Shown in pieces: positions 57,104-64,000 of a DNA stretch of 64,000 nt (positions within the stretch are counted from its first letter, which is position 1; the number at the start of each line of letters is the position of its first letter). The position numbers and the translations under genes were made by a program. The notes below the pieces were generated by a model that worked only from the letters and a program-made list of their open reading frames with translations, did not search any database and was not told where the DNA came from. The stretch lies in NCBI GenBank assembly GCA_002493625.1, contig DKZK01000029.1:53195-117194 (forward strand), given 5' to 3'. The stretch is from Lachnospiraceae bacterium UBA7076 (GTDB taxonomy: Bacteria; Bacillota; Clostridia; Lachnospirales; Lachnospiraceae).

Positions 57104-57853
57104 CTAAGAAGCCTTCTTCACGAATCCAACAACATCACTATTTCGTTCCATAATCTTCTTATCTGCTTCCATGTCTGCAATTGACATCCAATAAAATTTC
57201 TTTCCATCAATTTCAAATTCATCCTGCTTTGTTATATCAGAAAATTCATTTAAAATAAACTTATAAAATCTGTGCCTATAACACTTATTTTCATTTGAAG
57301 TAGGTGAATACTTTTCATGCACTTTTTCAAACTCAAATGCGTACTCCATTTTATCTTCAGAAATCTTTAATTCCATTTGAAGATGTTTTGCTATATTTTG
57401 TTCATCCTTAGCAAAATCCTCAGTTATAGTAGCATAATTAAGAAACAATCTACAATCCCATCTTGAATCATAATAAACTAAAAATCTATTTGAATTAAGA
57501 TTAAATGTATCTTTGAGCAATACTATAGAATGCGGATGCTCTTTCATAAGATTTGCCTCCTCAATTTCATCATATAATGTATCTTTGTTAAACGGATGTT
57601 CCACTGCATTATAAAATACATATACTCCATACAGAAAAATTGCAACTCCAAAGAGTACCAAAATAACCTGCAATATCAATCCAAATGTTTTCCATTTTGA
57701 AAAATCTGACATTATCATTGGAATGGCATATGCTATTGCCGTAATAATATATCCTATTCCATTTCCAACACTATTTCCTATTTTATCATCATAATTTGAG
57801 AGTATTAACTGCAATCTGTCACTCTCGATATAGATTCTCTTACGCTTATCCAA
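57104..57853 (-). CDS. Membrane-anchored NUDIX-like protein (SNUDIX-type candidate)
   Basis: About 249 residues. Two membrane helices (about 35-52 and 60-90; GYIITAIAYAIPMIM and LILQVILVLFGVAIFLYG). The soluble part has DSRWDCRLFLNY, then a helical stretch, then VHEKYSPTS, CYRHRFYKFIL and FYWMSIADMEADKKIMERN, in the order of a NUDIX-like fold. This layout matches the SMODS-associated NUDIX family. The classic NUDIX box is not seen. Start is TTG 57853 behind AGGTG; GTG 57865 is an alternative. The 56829-57103 stretch downstream holds only an 8-bp hairpin (56959-56977). Confidence 0.55.
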   Translation of the reverse strand: MDKRKRIYIESDRLQLILSNYDDKIGNSVGNGIGYIITAIAYAIPMIMSDFSKWKTFGLILQVILVLFGVAIFLYGVYVFYNAVEHPFNKDTLYDEIEEANLMKEHPHSIVLLKDTFNLNSNRFLVYYDSRWDCRLFLNYATITEDFAKDEQNIAKHLQMELKISEDKMEYAFEFEKVHEKYSPTSNENKCYRHRFYKFILNEFSDITKQDEFEIDGKKFYWMSIADMEADKKIMERNSDVVGFVKKAS

Positions 57854-57904
57854 TATTAATTGCACCTACCTTTCAGATGCATAATATTATATCAAAATAA
57901 TATA

Positions 57905-57937
57905 ACCTCTGCCACTGTTTTTACACAGCAACAGAGG
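57905..57937 (-). terminator. Hairpin downstream of ppdK
   Basis: CCTCTG pairs with CAGAGG, and CTGT with ACAG across a small internal loop. The minus-strand tail is TTATATTATTTT. It lies 116 bases after the ppdK stop and before the SNUDIX-like gene. Confidence 0.55.
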
Positions 57938-58052
57938 CTATATAAATTATATGGAACTAATTTTAATTTCTATTCTGTAAGCACTAAGCTTCGCAAGTCA
58001 GGCCTAAGACATCTCCCCACTTCACGGGTCCCCTCTCAGGACAAAGCGCATA

Positions 58053-60689
58053 CTACATCTCAGCGATTGCAGCCTGTGCAGCAGCAAGTCTTGCGATTGG
58101 CACTCTGAATGGTGAACATGATACATAATCAAGACCAATCTTGTGGCAGAACTCAACGGATGAAGGATCTCCACCGTGCTCTCCACAGATACCAACGTGA
58201 AGCTTATCATTAACAGGCTTACCAAGCTTGATAGCCATCTCCATAAGCTTGCCGACACCTGTCTGATCAAGCTTTGCAAATGGGTCATTCTCAAATATCT
58301 TAGTGTCATAGTAAGCGTCAAGGAACTTACCTGCATCATCTCTTGAGAAGCCGAATGTCATCTGAGTAAGGTCGTTTGTACCAAAGCAGAAGAAGTCAGC
58401 TTCTTTTGCGATTTCATCAGCAGTAAGGGCAGCTCTAGGAATCTCTATCATAGTACCTACCTCATACTCAAGTGAAACGCCTGCATTTGCGATTTCTGCA
58501 TCAGCAGTTTCAACAACCACCTTCTTAACAAACTTAAGCTCCTTAATCTCACATACAAGCGGAATCATGATTTCAGGCTTAACGTTCCAGTCAGGATGCT
58601 CCTTCTTAACCTCTATGGCAGCGCGGATAACAGCCTTTGTCTGCATCTTTGCAATTTCAGGATATGTTACTGCAAGACGGCATCCTCTGTGACCCATCAT
58701 AGGGTTAAACTCATGAAGTGATGCAATAAGAGCCTTAATGGACTCTACTGACTTGCCCTGTGCATCAGCAAGCTTCTTTATATCAGCCTCCTCAGTAGGA
58801 ACGAACTCATGAAGCGGTGGGTCAAGGAATCTGATTGTAACAGGATTTCCTTCGAGCGCCTCATAAAGAGCCTTGAAGTCTCCCTGCTGATATGGAAGAA
58901 TCTTCTCAAGGGCTGCCTCTCTCTCCTCAACTGTATCGGAACAAATCATTTCACGGAATGCTGCAATTCTGTCCTCCTCGAAGAACATATGCTCTGTACG
59001 GCAAAGACCGATGCCCTCAGCGCCAAGCTCTCTTGCCTTCTTAGCATCAGCAGGAGTATCTGCATTTGTACGAACCTTAAGCTTTCTGAACTTGTCAGCC
59101 CAAGCCATAACTCGTCCGAACTCACCTGCAATCTGAGCATCTACTGTAGGGATAAGACCTGCGTAGATATTACCGGTTGTACCGTCAATTGAAATCTCTG
59201 AACCCTCTGTAAATGTCTGTCCTGCAAGCGTAAACTTCTTGTTTTCCTCGTCCATGTTTATGTCGCCGCAACCGGATACACAGCAGGTACCCATACCACG
59301 GGCAACAACGGCAGCATGGCTTGTCATACCACCACGAACCGTAAGAATACCCTGAGCAGCCTTCATACCTGTAATATCCTCAGGTGAAGTCTCAAGTCTT
59401 ACAAGAACAACCTTCTCTCCTCTGTCAGCCCATGCAACTGCATCATCAGCAGTAAATACAACCTTACCGCATGCTGCTCCAGGAGAAGCTCCAAGTCCCT
59501 TTCCAAGCGGTGTAGCCGCCTTGAGGGCTGCTGCGTCAAACTGTGGGTGAAGAAGCGTATCAAGGTTACGTGGGTCAATCATGGCAACAGCCTCAGCTTC
59601 TGTCTTGTGTCCCTCATCAACAAGGTCACATGCAATCTTAAGAGCTGCCGGAGCTGTTCTCTTACCGTTACGGCACTGAAGCATGTAAAGCTTCTTGTTC
59701 TCAACCGTAAACTCCATATCCTGCATATCATGGTAGTGATTCTCAAGTATATCACAAACCTTAATGAACTCTGCATATGCCTCAGGGAATTCCTTTTCCA
59801 TCTGAGCGATTGGCATAGGTGTACGAACACCTGCAACAACGTCCTCGCCCTGTGCATTGATAAGGAATTCTCCCATAAGCTTGTTTTCACCTGTCGCAGG
59901 GTCACGTGTAAATGCAACACCTGTACCGGACTGGTCATTTAAGTTACCGAATACCATAGGCATTACGTTTACTGCAGTACCCCATGAATATGGAATATCA
60001 TTATCTCTTCTGTATACGTTTGCTCTTGGGTTGTCCCATGACTTAAATACTGCTTCAATAGCAAGCTTCAGCTGCTCTACAGGGTCTGAAGGGAAATCCT
60101 GTCCTAACTGCTTCTTGTACTCAGCCTTAAACTGACCTGCAAGCTCCTTAAGGTCATCTGCCGTAAGCTCAACGTCAAACTTAACGCCCTTCTTCTCCTT
60201 CATCTCGTCGATAAGCTGCTCAAAATATTTCTTTCCAACCTCCATAACTACGTCGGAGAACATCTGGATAAATCTTCTGTAGGAATCATATACGAAACGG
60301 GCAAATGCCGGATCCGGGTTACCCTTAATCATAGCGTCTACTACGTCATCATTTAAACCAAGGTTAAGGATTGTATCCATCATACCCGGCATAGATGCTC
60401 TGGCACCTGAACGAACGGAAACGAGAAGCGGATTTTCAAGGTCACCAAACTTCTTGCCGTTTACCTCCTCCATCCATGCTACACCTTCCATAGCCTGTGC
60501 CATAATTTCGTCATTAATCTTACGACCGTCCTCGTAATACTGAGTACATGCCTCTGTAGTGATTGTAAATCCCTGTGGTACCGGAAGACCTATCTCTGTC
60601 ATCTCAGCAAGGTTTGCACCCTTACCACCAAGAAGATTACGCATGGACATGTTACCTTCCTTGAAAGTGTATACCCACTTATTTGCCAT
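58053..60689 (-). CDS. ppdK: Pyruvate, phosphate dikinase
   Basis: Interconverts pyruvate, ATP and phosphate with PEP, AMP and PPi. 878 residues. N-terminal ATP-grasp part begins WVYTFKEGNMSMRNLLGGKGANL. The phospho-carrier histidine lies in GGMTSHAAVVARGMGTCCVSG (shown here as two overlapping parts, GGMTSHAAVVARGMGT). The C-terminal PEP barrel has GAEGIGLCRTEHMFF, MGHRGCRLAVTYPEI and the catalytic Cys in HVGICGEHGGDPSS. TTAGGAGG precedes the ATG. Single gene with its own promoter. Confidence 0.97.
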   Translation of the reverse strand: MANKWVYTFKEGNMSMRNLLGGKGANLAEMTEIGLPVPQGFTITTEACTQYYEDGRKINDEIMAQAMEGVAWMEEVNGKKFGDLENPLLVSVRSGARASMPGMMDTILNLGLNDDVVDAMIKGNPDPAFARFVYDSYRRFIQMFSDVVMEVGKKYFEQLIDEMKEKKGVKFDVELTADDLKELAGQFKAEYKKQLGQDFPSDPVEQLKLAIEAVFKSWDNPRANVYRRDNDIPYSWGTAVNVMPMVFGNLNDQSGTGVAFTRDPATGENKLMGEFLINAQGEDVVAGVRTPMPIAQMEKEFPEAYAEFIKVCDILENHYHDMQDMEFTVENKKLYMLQCRNGKRTAPAALKIACDLVDEGHKTEAEAVAMIDPRNLDTLLHPQFDAAALKAATPLGKGLGASPGAACGKVVFTADDAVAWADRGEKVVLVRLETSPEDITGMKAAQGILTVRGGMTSHAAVVARGMGTCCVSGCGDINMDEENKKFTLAGQTFTEGSEISIDGTTGNIYAGLIPTVDAQIAGEFGRVMAWADKFRKLKVRTNADTPADAKKARELGAEGIGLCRTEHMFFEEDRIAAFREMICSDTVEEREAALEKILPYQQGDFKALYEALEGNPVTIRFLDPPLHEFVPTEEADIKKLADAQGKSVESIKALIASLHEFNPMMGHRGCRLAVTYPEIAKMQTKAVIRAAIEVKKEHPDWNVKPEIMIPLVCEIKELKFVKKVVVETADAEIANAGVSLEYEVGTMIEIPRAALTADEIAKEADFFCFGTNDLTQMTFGFSRDDAGKFLDAYYDTKIFENDPFAKLDQTGVGKLMEMAIKLGKPVNDKLHVGICGEHGGDPSSVEFCHKIGLDYVSCSPFRVPIARLAAAQAAIAEM

Positions 60690-60732
60690 TTAGTTATACC
60701 TCCTAAGTATTTTTTGTATTATTTGTAGTACA

Positions 60733-60747
60733 GAGTCTGGCAGACTC
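60733..60747. promoter_or_regulatory. Possible operator palindrome in the ppdK leader
   Basis: GAGTCTG and CAGACTC, 7 bp each and separated by one base, lie 17 bases downstream of the ppdK -10 box. The single-base spacer fits a protein-binding site better than an RNA hairpin. Confidence 0.4.
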
Positions 60748-60763
60748 CACCACACTGCCCAAA

Positions 60764-60791
60764 ATTATACCATAAAATTACCAATTGTTAA
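60764..60791 (-). promoter_or_regulatory. Promoter of ppdK
   Basis: On the minus strand TTAACA (60791-60786) and TATAAT (60769-60764) with a 16-base spacer, about 75 bases upstream of the ATG. Confidence 0.6.
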
Positions 60792-60885
60792 ATATATTTT
60801 TTCTAAAAAATGTAAATTATGCACATAAAATGTTTTTCCCAGTATCTCTATATATAATACCCATTTTTACACATTTCATGTCTTA

Positions 60886-62085
60886 TTACTTATCAAGCAG
60901 AAAGTCCGCAAGTATCACGTTGCTCACGTCAATTCCCATATCCGTAAGATATATCCGGTCACCGCTGGTCGCCATATAGCCCTCGTCAATATATTTATTT
61001 AATACAGGGGCATATACCTCGTATATGTCCTTCTTAAACCTCTCGGCAAAATCCTCCCTGCTTACCCCGCACATCATCCGGAGTCCGAGAAACATAAATT
61101 CCTCCATACGTGAATCTATATAAATTGGAGTTATATTTTCCCTTAAAATCCTCGTTGTTTCATTGTAGAGCGTCTCAAGATTATCCGTCTCCACAAACCG
61201 ATCCGATAAATCCTCCATGAGATTGAGATATTTAAATATGTCACGGAGATTGCTGAAGCGTTTTCCCTGAAAATAGGAGGAGGCGCCAAGTCCAAAGCCT
61301 ACATACTCTCCCCCTGTCCAATATACCATGTTGTGCCTGCACTCATAGCCCGGCTTTGCATAGTTGGATATCTCATATCTCTCATATCCGTTTACGGACA
61401 AAAGCTTCTTTGTAATCTCGTACATTCTCCTTTCAATCATCTCAGGAGGCAGAGACTCCAGAACGGAAGGGTCGTTTGCAAACGGCGTCCCCTCCTCTAT
61501 GGAGAGTGAATATGCGGAAATATGCTCCGGCCCATACTCGATAACCTTTGACAGCGTGTCCACATAGGAGTGAATACTCTGTCCCGGAAGACCGGACATT
61601 ACATCAATATTTATATTGTCGAAGCCTGCTCTCCTTGCTGCCTTATAGCTTGCCACAAACTGGTCGTAATTGTGCAGTCTGCCCAAGCGCTTCAGCATAC
61701 TGTCATCGGCAGACTGAAGCCCTATGCTTATGCGGTTTATTCCTGCCTGCTTGTAACCGTTAAGCTTCTGATGCCGCAGCGTTCCCGGATTTGCCTCTAT
61801 TGTAACCTCCACATTTTTCTCAAGTGTAAAGGTCTTTTTTATAAATGCCATTATGTTGACGATAAGAGACTCATCAAGCAACGATGGCGTCCCTCCGCCT
61901 ATAAAAATGGATCTTACAATATATTCGTCCGCTATAGGCGCATAAAGCTTTATCTCCTGACAAAGACAGTCCACATACCGGAGCATTGTGCCGTAGCTTT
62001 CCCCGTCATAGGAAAGAAAATCACAGTATTTGCATTTGACGGCGCAAAATGGTATATGAATATATAAGCTTAAAAATTTTTTCAT
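60886..62085 (-). CDS. hemW: HemW, radical SAM heme chaperone
   Basis: 399 residues. Start LSLYIHIPFCAVKCKYCDF holds the radical SAM CxxxCxxC site. GGGTPSLL and the VTIEANPGTL, SIGLQSAD and NINIDVMSGLPGQS strands complete the barrel. The C-terminal HemN-type domain includes GYECRHNMVYWTGGEYVGFG. Lacks the extra features of the coproporphyrinogen oxidase HemN, so HemW. It lies 8 bases after lepA, a frequent pairing in Firmicutes. Confidence 0.94.
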   Translation of the reverse strand: MKKFLSLYIHIPFCAVKCKYCDFLSYDGESYGTMLRYVDCLCQEIKLYAPIADEYIVRSIFIGGGTPSLLDESLIVNIMAFIKKTFTLEKNVEVTIEANPGTLRHQKLNGYKQAGINRISIGLQSADDSMLKRLGRLHNYDQFVASYKAARRAGFDNINIDVMSGLPGQSIHSYVDTLSKVIEYGPEHISAYSLSIEEGTPFANDPSVLESLPPEMIERRMYEITKKLLSVNGYERYEISNYAKPGYECRHNMVYWTGGEYVGFGLGASSYFQGKRFSNLRDIFKYLNLMEDLSDRFVETDNLETLYNETTRILRENITPIYIDSRMEEFMFLGLRMMCGVSREDFAERFKKDIYEVYAPVLNKYIDEGYMATSGDRIYLTDMGIDVSNVILADFLLDK

Positions 62086-62093
62086 ATGTCTTA

Positions 62094-63908
62094 TTACTCC
62101 TCATCCAATTTAAGTACACTCATAAATGCTTTTTGCGGTATCTCAACATTTCCCACCTGACGCATACGTTTCTTTCCTTCCTTCTGCTTTTCCAGAAGCT
62201 TTCTCTTTCTCGTTATGTCTCCGCCGTAGCACTTGGCAAGCACATCCTTTCTCATTGCCTTTACGGTTTCCCTTGCTATAACCTTTGAGCCGATTGCCGC
62301 CTGTATCGGTATCTCAAACAAATGTCTCGGAATCTCATCCTTGAGCTTCTCACACATTTTTCTTCCCCGCTCATAGGCAGTATCCTTGTGAATGATAAAG
62401 GAAAGGGCGTCTACCTCCTCCTTATTGATAAGTATATCAAGCTTCACAAGGTCGGATTTCACATAGCCCTTAAGCTCATAATCAAAGGAGGCGTATCCCC
62501 TTGAACGGGATTTAAGCGCATCAAAAAAGTCGTATATTATCTCATTTAACGGAAGGTCGTACTTGATAAGCGCTCTCGTTTCCTCCATGTATTCCATGCT
62601 TTTATATATGCCTCGTCTTTCCTGACAAAGCTGCATAATGGCTCCGATATATTCCGTGGTAACCATAATTTCCGCAGCGACAAAAGGCTCCTCCATATAA
62701 TCGATTGTGGACGGGTCAGGAAGATTTGACGGATTTGTAAGCTCAATAATCTCACCGTCCGTCTTATGCACCTTGTAAACAACGCCCGGCGCTGTTGTAA
62801 CAAGGTCAAGGTTATACTCCCTTTCAAGCCTTTCCTGAATAATCTCCAGATGAAGCAGACCTAAAAATCCACATCGGAACCCAAAGCCAAGTGCAATAGA
62901 TGTTTCAGGCTCATAGCTTAACGAAGCGTCATTTAACTGAAGCTTTTCCAGAGCGTCCCTTAAATCCGGATATTTTGCTCCGTCTGAAGGGTAAAGTCCG
63001 CAGTAAACCATAGGGTTTACCTTTTTGTAGCCCGGCAGTGCCTTGTCGCATGGATTTTCTGCATCCGTCACCGTATCTCCAACGGTTGTTTCTTTGACAT
63101 TTTTAAGGCTTGCAGTGATATATCCAACCATTCCTGCACTGAGCTCGTCGCATGGAATAAACTGTCCCGCGCCAAATATTCCTACTTGTACGACCTCCGC
63201 CTCAGCGCCCGTTGCCATCATTCGGATTTTAGTTCCCTTTGTTACCACCCCGTCAAATACACGGCAGAAAATGATTACTCCCTTATATGCGTCATACAGG
63301 CTGTCAAATATAATTGCCTTGAGAGGGCTGTCCACATCCCCCGACGGAGCGGGTATTTTCTTAACAATCTGCTCAAGCACCTGCTCTATGTTTATTCCGT
63401 TTTTAGCGGAAATAAGAGGCGCATCCGCCGCCTCTATTCCTATGACGTCCTCAATTTCATTTATAACCCGCTCCGGCTCTGCCGACGGCAGGTCAATCTT
63501 GTTGATTACGGGCATAACCTCAAGATTATGATCTACAGCAAGATATACATTTGCAAGCGTCTGCGCCTCTATCCCCTGCGCCGCATCCACAACAAGTATG
63601 GCTCCCTCACATGCCGCAAGGCTTCTTGAAACCTCATAATTGAAGTCAACATGCCCCGGGGTATCAATAAGGTTGAATATATATTCCTCTCCGTCCTCCG
63701 CCTTATATACAATACGGACGGACTGCGCCTTTATGGTTATGCCGCGCTCCCGCTCCAGATCCATATTGTCAAGAACCTGATCCTGCATTTCCCTGTCTGT
63801 CAAAAGTCCCGTTTTCTGTATAATCCTGTCTGCCAATGTAGATTTACCGTGGTCTATATGTGCAATAATACAAAAATTTCTTATTTTTTTCTGATCTAAA
63901 TGTGCCAT
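62094..63908 (-). CDS. lepA: Elongation factor 4 (LepA)
   Basis: Ribosome-bound GTPase that can back-translocate stalled ribosomes. 604 residues. G1 [11 protein letters not shown]2 in [11 protein letters not shown]3 DTPGHVDF, G4 NKIDLPSA. The C-terminal LepA-specific part is seen in [15 protein letters not shown] and [23 protein letters not shown] 63908 lies after GAGGATAAGG; an in-frame ATG at 63989 gives a non-homologous 27-residue extension. 63909-64000 holds nothing else I can support. Confidence 0.96.
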   Translation of the reverse strand: MAHLDQKKIRNFCIIAHIDHGKSTLADRIIQKTGLLTDREMQDQVLDNMDLERERGITIKAQSVRIVYKAEDGEEYIFNLIDTPGHVDFNYEVSRSLAACEGAILVVDAAQGIEAQTLANVYLAVDHNLEVMPVINKIDLPSAEPERVINEIEDVIGIEAADAPLISAKNGINIEQVLEQIVKKIPAPSGDVDSPLKAIIFDSLYDAYKGVIIFCRVFDGVVTKGTKIRMMATGAEAEVVQVGIFGAGQFIPCDELSAGMVGYITASLKNVKETTVGDTVTDAENPCDKALPGYKKVNPMVYCGLYPSDGAKYPDLRDALEKLQLNDASLSYEPETSIALGFGFRCGFLGLLHLEIIQERLEREYNLDLVTTAPGVVYKVHKTDGEIIELTNPSNLPDPSTIDYMEEPFVAAEIMVTTEYIGAIMQLCQERRGIYKSMEYMEETRALIKYDLPLNEIIYDFFDALKSRSRGYASFDYELKGYVKSDLVKLDILINKEEVDALSFIIHKDTAYERGRKMCEKLKDEIPRHLFEIPIQAAIGSKVIARETVKAMRKDVLAKCYGGDITRKRKLLEKQKEGKKRMRQVGNVEIPQKAFMSVLKLDEE

Positions 63909-64000
63909 TTCCTTATCCTCATATGTTATCGCAGTATTTTCTATGTTTGTAAATATATGGTTTTGTGGCGGGCTATTTTCTTCCCGCATAAACGCTCACC

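Noticed and set aside
56861..57184. 107-codon plus-strand ORF in the AT-rich island
   Set aside because: It overlaps the end of the NUDIX-like gene, has no ribosome binding site and composition typical of random AT-rich sequence.

Overview
The window looks like chromosomal DNA from a low-GC Gram-positive anaerobe, most likely a member of the Lachnospiraceae (Clostridia). The grounds are the Firmicutes-type plsX-rnc-smc-ftsY cluster, acetate production by pta-ackA, pyruvate phosphate dikinase, a short cobalamin-dependent methionine synthase without its reactivation domain, a permuted GH3 beta-glucosidase like those of rumen and gut clostridia, chemoreceptors, GGDEF proteins and strong GGAGG ribosome binding sites. 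This placement is inference from gene content. Almost every gene is on the minus strand; only the two genes between 37964 and 38800 are on the plus strand. I found no rRNA, tRNA, CRISPR array, transposase or prophage gene.

From 1 to 24312 the content is mostly core: the start of a corrinoid-activator-like ATPase, ilvA, then plsX-rnc-smc-ftsY from a clear promoter at 7904-7932, rpmF, pta-ackA, then a block reading chemoreceptor, zinc-finger membrane protein, polA, coaE, FtsA-like protein and diguanylate cyclase, then metH and ilvN-ilvC. From 24343 to 30862 come an L,D-transpeptidase with a long charged low-complexity region, a metallophosphoesterase, and a thiamine-precursor ABC transporter operon controlled by a TPP riboswitch with a visible downstream terminator.

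From 30909 to 51880 the content is more accessory: twin cysteine-rich lipoproteins, a DUF512 radical SAM protein, a UPF0340 protein, an ABC exporter module resembling YxlEFG whose XRE regulator is cut by an amber codon, a decayed small HTH gene, a GH3-FeoAB-MATE operon, an MFS exporter behind a structured leader with a 26-codon leader peptide, pfkA, and an operon joining a PAS-GGDEF protein, a DUF1538 membrane protein and a double PII-like protein. From 52148 to 57865 a chemoreceptor is followed by an AT-rich accessory island (SUFU-domain protein, unknown partner, NYN-LOTUS protein, membrane NUDIX-like protein). The right end is core again: ppdK, hemW, lepA.

The most distinctive non-coding signal is a set of intergenic palindromic elements. 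Three (30508-30695, 31584-31648, 54272-54394) share ends. One interrupts the 5' leader of one of two duplicated lipoprotein genes; the other paralog shows the apparent empty site, and the filled site is bounded by an 8-bp direct repeat. The core of the 30508 copy also occurs inside a palindrome with unrelated arms at 34543-34702, and weakly inside the rpmF terminator at 7944-8083.
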